IMG/VR virus record: IMGVR_UViG_3300008448_000069
Span: 1 to 64,000 of that record
Origin: a virus
Strand: one strand, 5' to 3'
DNA: 64,000 bases
In this document: positions 32,811 to 41,031 of the stretch, in pieces
How the letters are laid out: every line of letters begins with the position of its first letter
Numbering within the stretch: the stretch's first letter is position 1
The notes under the pieces: generated by a model
Told to the model about the DNA's origin: nothing
The model's input: only the letters and a program-made list of their open reading frames with translations
Databases searched by the model: none
Translations under genes and position numbers: made by a program

Positions 32811-33134
32811 ATGAATAACAGCGGTAAGGATCCTGTAATATCCAGGGTCAAGGAGTATATCACTCCAGGGTTGATCACCATACTTGGAATACTTCTTTGG
32901 GCGGAAATATCTGAACTTAAGAGAGATGTGAAAACCCTTCTTGCAAATGACGCCTCTACGCAAACCAAGGTGGACATGCTTGAAAAAGAGATAGACAGAG
33001 TTAGACAAAGTGTTTGCAACACATATAAGAATACGAGTTATGGAGGAAATGAACCCAGCTCCTTGCCAACAAGAGGAGTTGCAAAAAAAGAAGACGATCC
33101 AGAAGTCCCCACTTCGGAAGATTCTATGGCGTAA
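32811..33134 (+). CDS. Membrane-anchored coiled-coil protein of the lysis cassette, 107 aa
   Basis: One transmembrane segment near residues 17-34 (ITPGLITILGILLWAEI) is followed by a charged coiled coil (KRDVKTLLANDAS, then KVDMLEKEIDRVR) and a polar tail. Its 3' end overlaps the next gene by 95 bases in another frame. With the holin-like and spanin-like genes that follow, it probably acts in membrane disruption, perhaps as a holin, antiholin or scaffold. Confidence 0.7.
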   Translation: MNNSGKDPVISRVKEYITPGLITILGILLWAEISELKRDVKTLLANDASTQTKVDMLEKEIDRVRQSVCNTYKNTSYGGNEPSSLPTRGVAKKEDDPEVPTSEDSMA

Positions 33135-33312
33135 TGTAATCAAGTCATTGATTACTACAACGTTAGGTGCAGTAATCATACTTGGTTCATTGTTCTCAGC
33201 GATTGTGATGGAAGGTGGTTGGTCTGACGCCATATGGGGAATAGCTGTTGGATTGGGTTTATTGTTTGCTCCAGATGCGATTCTGACTAAACTTAAGAAC
33301 TTTATACGTTGA
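33040..33312 (+). CDS. Holin-like protein, two transmembrane segments, 90 aa
   Basis: Starting at ATG 33040 gives a basic cytoplasmic N-terminus and two hydrophobic segments (SLITTTLGAVIILGSLFSAI and AIWGIAVGLGLLFAP), ending in a basic tail (LTKLKNFIR), typical of a class II holin. An ATG at 33010 in the same frame would add 10 residues. It would form lesions in the inner membrane that trigger lysis. Its stop overlaps the TTG start of the next gene. Confidence 0.72.
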   Translation: MEEMNPAPCQQEELQKKKTIQKSPLRKILWRNVIKSLITTTLGAVIILGSLFSAIVMEGGWSDAIWGIAVGLGLLFAPDAILTKLKNFIR

Positions 33313-33857
33313 GGGTATTCTTTCTGATATTGTCCATTCTGCTGTTTTCCTGCAACCCTGTCAAAAAGGTGTTGAAGGACCGCAAGATGTTTGAGGAGGT
33401 TGCCAAGGAAGTCGTAAGACAAGGGTACTGTGTCAATGACACCACTGTGGTGACAACCGTTAAAGATACGGTCTATGTGCACACTTCCAGTTCAATAGAC
33501 ACTATATTTGTAGGATCTGATTGTGAAATAGATACTACATTGGAGTCAGGAACCAGGATCAGAGTGGCCGATGGCATGTTGATTATTGATGAGAAAATCT
33601 ACCACAAGACCAGGGAAGTGATCAGGAATGTGGACAGGTACATCCGCGATACCAAGATGGAGGATATCCTCAAAGAGGAGATAGCAGAGCGGGAGAATGA
33701 GATAAGCAATCTACAAGGTATGATCAGTGTCTACCTTGAGAAGATGGAAAAATTAAAAAAAGAGTGTGACAGGTACAAGTGGTATTTCATAGGTATGAGT
33801 GTGCTTGTTACCGTCGTATTTGCAATATCAGTGTTAAGATTCATAAAGATCATTTGA
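33309..33857 (+). CDS. Probable u-spanin (lipoprotein signal plus C-terminal membrane helix), 182 aa
   Basis: The TTG start at 33309 overlaps the stop of the holin-like gene (TTGA). Residues 1-15 form a lipoprotein signal with lipobox LFSC and lipidated Cys15. The middle is beta and coiled coil (EERENEISNLQG-like, then EKMEKLKKECDRYK), and residues about 158-180 form a C-terminal transmembrane helix. One protein anchored in both the outer and inner membrane is the topology of a unimolecular spanin, which fuses the membranes in the last step of lysis of Gram-negative hosts. Assignment is by topology and neighbours, not sequence family. Confidence 0.72.
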   Translation: MRVFFLILSILLFSCNPVKKVLKDRKMFEEVAKEVVRQGYCVNDTTVVTTVKDTVYVHTSSSIDTIFVGSDCEIDTTLESGTRIRVADGMLIIDEKIYHKTREVIRNVDRYIRDTKMEDILKEEIAERENEISNLQGMISVYLEKMEKLKKECDRYKWYFIGMSVLVTVVFAISVLRFIKII

Positions 33858-33858
33858 C

Positions 33859-35052
33859 ATGTCTGTAAACAAATATGTGGCTACAAACGCCACAACTTTC
33901 GTAAATGCCGTTGCAAACACTGCAAATAGCAACATTGACTATACAACCATCAGCATAGAGCAGACCGCAGGTGCTCCAGGTGTTGGAGCCGATGTACTCG
34001 AACTTGCAAGCACCTTGGTAATACCTGATGATTTCACAGGACTATTGACCAAAACCCTCATCATTGATGGTAATGGTGTCACAATACGTCCAAACACTTC
34101 CGCGGGATTTGGAACAGATCAACCTTTGATCAAAAGGAACAGTCCCACTGACAACAAATCATGTTCGATCATCTTCAAGAACATAAACTTCGACTGCAGG
34201 TATTCTGATATGATCTGTGTTCAGTTGTTCAATGCATCAAACGTGGTGTTTGAAAACTGCAGGTTCAACAATGCCAAGAAAGGTTTGATGTTGGCAAACG
34301 TAAACGGAGCATTCATACGCGATTGCAGTGCGAAAGACATAACACTGATCGGATTTGAGACAACAGTCGATCCAGCAGTAGCTAATTTCTTCACCAGATG
34401 CAACAATGTGACATATCAGAATTGTGTGATGACACCTCTTGCAACAGCTGCAACAGGAGCCATAGGTTTCAAATCATTTTATGCTCAGAACATCGCATAC
34501 TATGAGTGCAGGACTCCTGTGGAGATGTTGTACGGGATATACTGTGATTCTGGTGCATCTGCAGGAGTACCGAACGTAGTAAACAACCTTCAAATACGTA
34601 ACTTCAGCGCATTTGGATCTGTGAATCCAACCGCTCTTTTGACAGGAGCTGTCGTTTACATGAGACTTGCCACTGGTTTTGCAAAGATCGATGGTCTATA
34701 CATCACAGGAACAGGAGGAAACTCAACCCCTGGAATGGTTGTTGTTGAAGCAAACGCTCATACTGCAACAGGTTCTCCAAATCCTCATCTATATGTGGAA
34801 AATCTTCCATGGATACCGAACAGTGGAATCTTCAAAACCGAAGGTGGCATACCAGCAGGTGTGAATTGTCCGGTGACACCACTTAGTGATGTGGTTACCT
34901 GGGAGTTCAAGGAAGTCTATGACGGAAGAAACATATTCAATGCATCCAGGTGGTACGGAGGTTTGATTCCCCGTCACCGTTATGCTGAATTCTTTGATGA
35001 CTCGAAAATCATTCTTACAGACTCATTATATCTAAACAACAAATACTTATAA
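33859..35052 (+). CDS. Beta-helix tailspike or fibre protein, 397 aa
   Basis: Repeated short beta rungs (SIIFKNINFDCRYSDMI, VVFENCRFNNAKKGLML, AFIRDCSAKDITLIG) indicate a right-handed parallel beta-helix of the pectate-lyase type, as in phage tailspikes that bind or cleave surface polysaccharide. It ends in a single TAA at 35050-35052; the next gene starts one AAA codon later in the same frame. Readthrough would produce a fused spike of about 1132 residues. No catalytic residues can be assigned by eye. Confidence 0.8.
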   Translation: MSVNKYVATNATTFVNAVANTANSNIDYTTISIEQTAGAPGVGADVLELASTLVIPDDFTGLLTKTLIIDGNGVTIRPNTSAGFGTDQPLIKRNSPTDNKSCSIIFKNINFDCRYSDMICVQLFNASNVVFENCRFNNAKKGLMLANVNGAFIRDCSAKDITLIGFETTVDPAVANFFTRCNNVTYQNCVMTPLATAATGAIGFKSFYAQNIAYYECRTPVEMLYGIYCDSGASAGVPNVVNNLQIRNFSAFGSVNPTALLTGAVVYMRLATGFAKIDGLYITGTGGNSTPGMVVVEANAHTATGSPNPHLYVENLPWIPNSGIFKTEGGIPAGVNCPVTPLSDVVTWEFKEVYDGRNIFNASRWYGGLIPRHRYAEFFDDSKIILTDSLYLNNKYL

Positions 35053-35055
35053 AAA

Positions 35056-37257
35056 ATGGCATTCTACAATAATTTCTGGGCGTTACAAAACGTCACAACC
35101 TATGCGTCACATGTAATAGGTTCATTTGATAGCAACACCACCACCGGTGGCGGTATCTTCCGCTGGGTAGGAGGTGTGAACAACTCAACAATCACCAATA
35201 TTCCAGGTATTAGAATCAAGCCGATCAACAGCAGCACTGGATATTGGATTCGTGTGTTTGATGGACCTTTGAACGTATCCTGGTTCGGTTGTCAAAATGA
35301 AGGAACTGTTCCTCCAAACACCTTCGCACAACTTGGAGTGAACCAAGCAACACTTGACAGCAGATATGGAACAGGTTTTGCCACTACAAGTGATAACTAT
35401 GATACCACTGCGATCAGGTATGCTATGAAGTTAGTTCAGGATACCGTCAATAATCTGGTAGTTTCCTGGACAGGTCCAATCACTTCTGTGGTTTTAGAAC
35501 CCAAGAGTTACTGGTTGACAAGAACTGTTGAACTTCCTGTTCCCACTTCTTCGTATGGTGAAGGTTTCCTTTCAATTGACGGCAATGGTGCCTACATCAG
35601 AAAAGCGAATACCAACCAGTTTGATTTCTTCAATAGGTACTTTGTTGATCAATCAAGTGCAAACAGCAGCAAGGACTACCAAATCATATTCAAGAACTTT
35701 TCAGCAAAAGGAATCGGTGGAGTCTGGCAAGGAAGCGGATACTCATTTTTAACGCTAGGTGCGACAACCAACAGCATGATTGAAAACATCACGCTGTCCA
35801 GTTTTGACATCGGTATACGTCTTGAATGGTGTGAAAGTGTGAAAGTGAGCAAAATAAACATCAGTGATGTTGAAACATGCGGTATCCTTGCCAAGGAAGG
35901 CGGATGGACAGGTTCAAGTCCTGCAACAGGATGTGACAATATTGTCATTGATCAGGTTACTGCGGTCAGCGCAAGCATTGCTCCCAATGTCGCATATGTG
36001 AAGGTTTTGAATTGCAACAACGCACTGATTCAAAACACATCCATAAATTCAATAAATGTTACTCTGGAAGAAGGTATCATTGTAGATAGTTCTCCGATAA
36101 CAAGTCCTTTGGAAAACAGAGCTTGCAAGATCGTAAATACGATGTTCACCAAGAGCGGTTCATTTGTAGGATGGAACAAATCCCTCATATCCATCTATGC
36201 GCGCGATAATGTGAGATACATTGTTGATACGATATATTGCAACACTGCGTCATCTTTCGGATTCAATCAGGGATTGATCAATGCGGAACAGTATACACCA
36301 TCCATTGTCGGACAAGTTCCTACAATTGAATTGAACAACATCTATTTCTCATCCAGCTATCCGACTACTCCGACACTTCCCCTCGCTACAAACACTCTTG
36401 CGCGTTTCAGAAATGTTGGAGACATCAACTGGCATTTCAGGACAGTTGATTTTGGTAATGATCCAGCTGTGGATGCTGCAGCGATCATCAATCCTTTGAG
36501 TTACATTTGGGCAAGTGCCGCTCCTGCAACCATTCCTTTGGCTGCAAACATCATTTACGAATCCACACTTGATCCATGCTGTGGAATCCAGCAGGTTCTT
36601 GATACCAGCAAGTCAATCGCAAATGGATTGTTGTTCATTGGAACAGATGCAGGTGAGTCCAATACTGGTGCAAATGACGTAATTGGACTGGGTACTGATG
36701 CTGCAGGTGTGAACTCTGGAATCGATGTTGTTGCACTTGGTAACAGTGCAGCATTGAACAACACAGGTAGTGATGTAGTGGCAATCGGTAACAACGCACT
36801 ATCAGGTAACACTGCAAGTGATGCGATTGCCATTGGTGAAACCGCAGGTCAGAACCAGACAGGTGCTGACGCCACACTCATTGGACAAGGTGCGGGTTTC
36901 AACAACTCAGGAGTCGATGTTGTCGCAATAGGTAAAAGCGCAGGTAATGCGAACACTGGAGACAAGCTTCATGCCGTAGGTGTATTAGCTGGAGCTGGAA
37001 ACACTGGTGATTATGTGGTTGCACTTGGTTCAGGTGCTGCACAAGTCAACACTGCGAATTATGTGATAGCTTTAGGTAACGCTGTAGGTGCAAACAATAA
37101 TATTCCAAACTCCACAATCATCTCCAATGACTGTCTTCCAAGTTATTTGAACTATGCTGCAGCCGCAGCTGTGATTGTGGCACCTGGAGCAACTACAGGA
37201 ACTTACCTGTATCATGATCAGACCACCAATTCAATAGGTGCTGTAAGAATACCCTGA
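35056..37257 (+). CDS. Tailspike/fibre with beta-helix and YadA-head-like repeats, 733 aa
   Basis: The N-terminal 130 residues include LNVSWFGC and YDTTAIRYAMKL, the usual entry to pectate-lyase-superfamily spike domains. Residues about 180-500 are beta-helix rungs. Residues 524-682 are about ten copies of a roughly 16-residue repeat of the form NTGxDVVAIGNxA, resembling the beta-roll head repeats of YadA-type trimeric adhesins. A short C-terminal domain may be the trimerisation or receptor-binding tip. The product is expected at the tail tip, binding the host envelope. It ends in TGA before a strong terminator. Confidence 0.85.
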   Translation: MAFYNNFWALQNVTTYASHVIGSFDSNTTTGGGIFRWVGGVNNSTITNIPGIRIKPINSSTGYWIRVFDGPLNVSWFGCQNEGTVPPNTFAQLGVNQATLDSRYGTGFATTSDNYDTTAIRYAMKLVQDTVNNLVVSWTGPITSVVLEPKSYWLTRTVELPVPTSSYGEGFLSIDGNGAYIRKANTNQFDFFNRYFVDQSSANSSKDYQIIFKNFSAKGIGGVWQGSGYSFLTLGATTNSMIENITLSSFDIGIRLEWCESVKVSKINISDVETCGILAKEGGWTGSSPATGCDNIVIDQVTAVSASIAPNVAYVKVLNCNNALIQNTSINSINVTLEEGIIVDSSPITSPLENRACKIVNTMFTKSGSFVGWNKSLISIYARDNVRYIVDTIYCNTASSFGFNQGLINAEQYTPSIVGQVPTIELNNIYFSSSYPTTPTLPLATNTLARFRNVGDINWHFRTVDFGNDPAVDAAAIINPLSYIWASAAPATIPLAANIIYESTLDPCCGIQQVLDTSKSIANGLLFIGTDAGESNTGANDVIGLGTDAAGVNSGIDVVALGNSAALNNTGSDVVAIGNNALSGNTASDAIAIGETAGQNQTGADATLIGQGAGFNNSGVDVVAIGKSAGNANTGDKLHAVGVLAGAGNTGDYVVALGSGAAQVNTANYVIALGNAVGANNNIPNSTIISNDCLPSYLNYAAAAAVIVAPGATTGTYLYHDQTTNSIGAVRIP
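36625..37110 (+). repeat. Coding repeat of about 16 residues (YadA-head-like)
   Basis: About ten diverged copies of a unit encoding NTGxDVVAIGNxAxxx lie in the C-terminal part of the second spike gene. The repeats are clear in protein but only moderately similar in DNA, so they are old. Such repeats build left-handed beta-rolls and set fibre length. Confidence 0.8.
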
Positions 37258-37283
37258 TTGTTTGGGTTGTTTGTTTGGAGTTA

Positions 37284-37314
37284 CCCCCGCAGTTGGTTTG
37301 GCTGCGGGGGTTTC
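37284..37314 (+). terminator. Intrinsic terminator after the spike genes
   Basis: A perfect 9-bp GC-rich stem (CCCCCGCAG with CTGCGGGGG) and a 9-base loop are followed by TTT and a T-rich stretch. It ends the plus-strand lysis/spike unit and lies 5 bases beyond the 3' end of the convergent minus-strand gene, so it may also stop that transcript. Confidence 0.88.
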
Positions 37315-37318
37315 CATT

Positions 37319-37654
37319 TTAGAAGATGGGGACTCCTCTTTTCTTCTGCATTGCGATCTTCAGGTGTACGAGATATCCTATCAGATCATTTATACTGTCT
37401 TCAGTATCGTTGTTTATACCGACATTCTGTATCCTGCGAAGCTTGTCGTTTATCCTTGACTGGATTCCTATGACAGGATCCACGTCGAAAAGCGGACCCG
37501 ATTGATGTACGGAATCACCATACTTCATGTTCTTGTCCAAAAGCATGGCTTTCAGGTCGTCACAGACCTTGATGATCAATTCGGTTGTCGATTCAGTAAC
37601 GCTTTCCATGTAGTCTTTCCCTTGTGGTGTTATAACGTATTTTGTTTTTGACAT
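37319..37654 (-). CDS. DUF1599-like nucleotide-metabolism-associated protein, 111 aa
   Basis: The motif LLDKNMKYGDSV, a DKLRRIQN segment and the C-terminal EDSINDLIGYLVHLKIA match the small family usually called DUF1599 or nucleotide modification associated domain 1. Members lie near nucleotide-metabolism genes, here next to a MazG-like enzyme. I chose the ATG at 37654, which overlaps the MazG-like gene by 62 bases; an ATG at 37609 with a purine-rich stretch upstream is an alternative. Confidence 0.75.
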   Translation of the reverse strand: MSKTKYVITPQGKDYMESVTESTTELIIKVCDDLKAMLLDKNMKYGDSVHQSGPLFDVDPVIGIQSRINDKLRRIQNVGINNDTEDSINDLIGYLVHLKIAMQKKRGVPIF

Positions 37655-37973
37655 GCCAGTCAATGTCGATATGCAAACCCCCGCAGATGTCCATGATCCT
37701 GATCAAGGCGTCCGCCATCTCGTCTGCAAAGGTGTCTTTGGCAACAAGTACAAAGTGCTCCTTGAACTCCTCGTCACTCATCTCAGCCATCGCTTCCTTT
37801 ATCTCATTGCTTATCGGTATGATTGATCCGTCCTTGCGATGTGTCTCCATCGCTTCTGATAACTCGGTTACAACCAACATCAGCATCTCTCCAAGATTGC
37901 GGTCATTGTCCCAGAATCCTTTTCTTCTAGCGGTGAGATGTATTACATCCCTTAAGTCATTCAGCTTTGACAT
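37593..37973 (-). CDS. MazG-like nucleotide pyrophosphohydrolase, 126 aa
   Basis: An all-alpha MazG/NTP-PPase pattern is visible: ExxE in TELSEAMETH and ExxD in FADEMADALIRIMD give the four acidic Mg-binding residues, followed by the typical C-terminal helix ending NTTRERLHGKRY. It would hydrolyse nucleoside triphosphates or alarmone-like nucleotides to monophosphate and pyrophosphate, shaping the nucleotide pool during replication. Its 3' end overlaps the DUF1599-like gene. Confidence 0.83.
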   Translation of the reverse strand: MSKLNDLRDVIHLTARRKGFWDNDRNLGEMLMLVVTELSEAMETHRKDGSIIPISNEIKEAMAEMSDEEFKEHFVLVAKDTFADEMADALIRIMDICGGLHIDIDWHVKNKIRYNTTRERLHGKRY

Positions 37974-37984
37974 GTCTTTTTGTT

Positions 37985-38179
37985 TTACGTGAAACTTATT
38001 ATATCAGAGAAACTATCGTAATCTCCCCATTCTTCCTCGGGAAGATAACCTTTGAAATATTCGTGCGTCTTTTTATTATACAACAGCACCAGAAGTTCCT
38101 CCAGTGCTGTTGTATCGTTGTAGTTACATATGTCATCGGTGATTTGTTCAACCACTCGATCAATAATTGTCTTGCTCAT
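37985..38179 (-). CDS. Small acidic hypothetical protein, 64 aa
   Basis: An acidic helical protein (VVEQITDDICNYND, then LPEEEWGDYDSF). Its ATG overlaps the stop of the DNA polymerase gene by 4 bases, so it is translationally coupled. No family recognised. Confidence 0.7.
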   Translation of the reverse strand: MSKTIIDRVVEQITDDICNYNDTTALEELLVLLYNKKTHEYFKGYLPEEEWGDYDSFSDIISFT

Positions 38180-40101
38180 TGGAATAATGATGTTTGTGCC
38201 TGTGATGCTTTTGTTCCCTCAATATTAGCTATTTCCTGATAAATCTGGTCAAGATAGTACCTTTTATCAATGCGGTATTTTTCAAACGGCTGCTCCAAAT
38301 GACGGTTGAATACGGTCTGAAGCCAGTGTCCTGACTCCAATTGGATTTCCCGTCCGTCAGGGTTACATTTGAACAGTTTGACACCGTTCTCGGATATGTA
38401 ATACCTGACCAGTTTCTGGAGTTTCTCCTCTTTGTATTCGCCGTTAAGGATATGCCGCTGTACAAAGTACCATTCACCCCTGATTTTGGCACCTCCGCAG
38501 TAATCGAATATGTTCTGGTTGCTTTCCAGGTAGTCTTCAGGTTTTACCCCGTTGACAAAATATTCGTATAACGCCTTGGAAACCACTAGGAAACTCTTGT
38601 TCTTATGCAACGCAAGGTCTTTCCATTCAAACCTGCCTTTGCATTTGGGTTCCTTTCCTTTTCCATACACGGCGATATAGTTGTTGACGTCTGCGATGAT
38701 CATCTTCTCATAGGTGTCGCATTCCAGCTGGAGACTGGTGAGAGTCTCCCACTCTTTACACACTCTTTCAAAGACCTCTTGGTCCTTTTTGCACATTCGA
38801 AACTCCAATCCGTCGGTATTTTGCATAATCGGTTGTGCATCTGGGATCGCCAGCATCACCATTTCGTACAACTTGCTCAACAGAAGCTGACCATTGACAG
38901 TGATCCTGAAGGTAAGCTCAGGGTCATACAGGAAACTATGCTTGTTCTTGCTCAGACCATAGGTTGAATTCAGGATAATCTTGAACAGGTAGTTCAGCGG
39001 GTCCTTCTTGCTATACTTCTTACGTTCCTCAAAGAACCATTCATACAACTCACAGAACTGTTCCTGAGGTATGTGCGCAGGAGACCAACCGTTGCGGATA
39101 GCCAGGTTCGGATAGAAACTAGTGACGTCTGCCGTTACTATTACATGAGTTTCGTCGCTTTTGTAGATGCCAGGCTTGGTACAACCATGAATACCACCCA
39201 GAGCATAGACAGTATCCACACCATATGTTTTCATGATATGCTGTGGACCTTTCATCTTACCTTCGGTGATCTTGATGTTCATTTTCTTGAACCAGCAGAG
39301 CATGTTTACAAACGGGGGTGTGGTGAATTCAATGTAAGGAAGTATTAACTCATTGACATTCACGCTGTCACGAACTGTCCTCAGTCCTTTTATGGACTTC
39401 TTGTCCGTTCCCAACTTCTCACTGAGGAAGTGGATGAACATCTCCTTGCTGATACGCGGTTCACTGGCTGAATACAGATTGAGTCCATATTCCTTGCTCA
39501 GTTTTGCACGAAGCTTTATCTGTTTCTTCATGTCATCTTGCAGGAATATCGCCTTTGTACTGGATACGTCATTGATACAATAAGCAATCACCTTGTTCAA
39601 TGCATCCATTCCATTGACAGGTTTGTAGTGCGGATGAGGCATCTCCTCGACATTGTACCAGTCCATGCTGTACTGAACCCACTTGAGTCCGCATTTCTTC
39701 GCTTCACTGTCCCAGTGATTAAGCTTGAATATGTCCACTTGTGGCATGCTCAACTTCCACTCAGGATAGTCACTGAAATCCCCGCTATTGGATTTTTCAA
39801 TTGTCTTCTGGGCGTATGCATAAATGAATCCAGCAACCTCTTCCGCTGATTTTCCCTTCAGGGTGCTTCTATTGCGCATGATATGCTCAATAATCTGAGC
39901 GTCAAATGCGATGTTGTTGAATCCGAACATCCATGTCTTGTTCTTTTTGCATTGATCCAAAAAGACAAGAAATTCATCCAGATCATTCTTAAGAGGATGG
40001 ATCACAAACACCTTTCTTTCGGTTCCAGCATAAGACTCGAAGACCCCGATGAAACAATTCATCAGGGTCTCCAGGTCATACACCCAGTGTTTTACATTCA
40101 T
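38176..40101 (-). CDS. Family B DNA polymerase with 3'-5' exonuclease
   Basis: A 641-residue replicative polymerase. Exonuclease motifs: D9/E11 (VYDLET), NNIAFD at 62-67 with D67, and YCIND at 174-178. Polymerase motifs: motif A D325 in ADVTSFYPNL, motif B K374-xxx-N378-STYG, and motif C NTDG at 428-431, in which D430 is kept but the usual first Asp of DTD is Asn. It would copy the phage genome with proofreading. Family B polymerases occur in part of the crAss-like group. It is short for the family but all core motifs are present. Confidence 0.93.
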   Translation of the reverse strand: MNVKHWVYDLETLMNCFIGVFESYAGTERKVFVIHPLKNDLDEFLVFLDQCKKNKTWMFGFNNIAFDAQIIEHIMRNRSTLKGKSAEEVAGFIYAYAQKTIEKSNSGDFSDYPEWKLSMPQVDIFKLNHWDSEAKKCGLKWVQYSMDWYNVEEMPHPHYKPVNGMDALNKVIAYCINDVSSTKAIFLQDDMKKQIKLRAKLSKEYGLNLYSASEPRISKEMFIHFLSEKLGTDKKSIKGLRTVRDSVNVNELILPYIEFTTPPFVNMLCWFKKMNIKITEGKMKGPQHIMKTYGVDTVYALGGIHGCTKPGIYKSDETHVIVTADVTSFYPNLAIRNGWSPAHIPQEQFCELYEWFFEERKKYSKKDPLNYLFKIILNSTYGLSKNKHSFLYDPELTFRITVNGQLLLSKLYEMVMLAIPDAQPIMQNTDGLEFRMCKKDQEVFERVCKEWETLTSLQLECDTYEKMIIADVNNYIAVYGKGKEPKCKGRFEWKDLALHKNKSFLVVSKALYEYFVNGVKPEDYLESNQNIFDYCGGAKIRGEWYFVQRHILNGEYKEEKLQKLVRYYISENGVKLFKCNPDGREIQLESGHWLQTVFNRHLEQPFEKYRIDKRYYLDQIYQEIANIEGTKASQAQTSLFQ

Positions 40102-40487
40102 ATGTTTATAGGTGGTTCTATTGCTTGTTTCTGTTTGATGTATTGTTTATAATCAAACCCTTCATTGACTGCGAAATACTCTATGAAAGCACACATGTCT
40201 TCATAGGTTTCGATATAGTATTCGTACCATGTATCCAATACCCTGCGTTCTTCAGCATAGTTCTTACCGTTCATACGGGGTTTTGGAAGATAGGACGGAT
40301 CACCTTTTTCAGTCATCTTTGGAACAAGCTGAAACGATTCCTTGCATTCCTTTCCGATTACAGCAAGCACATGCTGATCAGCGTCATAAATGACTTCATT
40401 GTACGGACAGTCCACGTGTACGGGAATCATCCTGAATGTCTTTCCTTGGTTCCACGATGAGTGGATGCACATCATTGATTTTTGCAT
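40098..40487 (-). CDS. Conserved phage protein next to DNA polymerase, 129 aa
   Basis: A small protein with a beta-rich N-terminus (VIYDADQHVLAVIGKE) and a helical aromatic-rich C-terminus (LDTWYEYYIETYEDMCAFIE, then FDYKQYI). Its stop overlaps the start of the polymerase by 4 bases, and its start overlaps the upstream gene by 92 bases; the ATG at residue 20 is an alternative start. The coupling suggests a polymerase-associated role. No domain identified. Confidence 0.7.
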   Translation of the reverse strand: MQKSMMCIHSSWNQGKTFRMIPVHVDCPYNEVIYDADQHVLAVIGKECKESFQLVPKMTEKGDPSYLPKPRMNGKNYAEERRVLDTWYEYYIETYEDMCAFIEYFAVNEGFDYKQYIKQKQAIEPPINI

Positions 40488-41031
40488 TTTTTCTTAGTTT
40501 GAGTGTTTCAAGTTCAAAATTGGGTTTATCACACAATTCGCCGGTAAATTTAATATGTTCCTCGTCAACGTCCAGCAGATAGCTGTACATTTTGGTGTGT
40601 TTTGCTGGAAATAGGAACGTTTCCATATACACCCATTCGGGACTGTTCGGTCCGTAGTAATCCCGTATCCTCTGTTTTACGATCCTACCCAGTTTACTGT
40701 AGGTTCCATTGAGAAAATACATGTAGTCTTGTTCGATGCAGTTGAGATCAAACGATACTGCGACAGTATCCTCATCAATCTCATGATATTCATCGAACAT
40801 TTTGCTTGCCATCAGTTCAAGTAGCAAATGATCATCCCATCCGCTGTCATACTCACGTCTGGCGTAAGTAAGCACAAGTTTTTGGTGATCGCGTGAATAA
40901 ACATCCTCCCATGCAACATACGATTGCATGAAAGGATATTTTGTCTCACGTTTGATTCCCAAAACGGGAACCAGAAAGCTCCGTGATTTCTGGAAATAAC
41001 GGTTATAGAGTTTCTTGAGTTTATAACTCAT
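40396..41031 (-). CDS. Unknown replication-block protein, 211 aa
   Basis: Hydrophilic, Tyr/Asp/Glu-rich, mixed alpha/beta (DHQKLVLTYARREYDSGWDD, then TVAVSFDLNCIEQDYMYF). It has no signal peptide or known catalytic motif. It is coupled to the nuclease gene upstream by a 4-base overlap. Not recognised; a role in replication or recombination is suggested only by neighbours. Confidence 0.72.
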   Translation of the reverse strand: MSYKLKKLYNRYFQKSRSFLVPVLGIKRETKYPFMQSYVAWEDVYSRDHQKLVLTYARREYDSGWDDHLLLELMASKMFDEYHEIDEDTVAVSFDLNCIEQDYMYFLNGTYSKLGRIVKQRIRDYYGPNSPEWVYMETFLFPAKHTKMYSYLLDVDEEHIKFTGELCDKPNFELETLKLRKNAKINDVHPLIVEPRKDIQDDSRTRGLSVQ

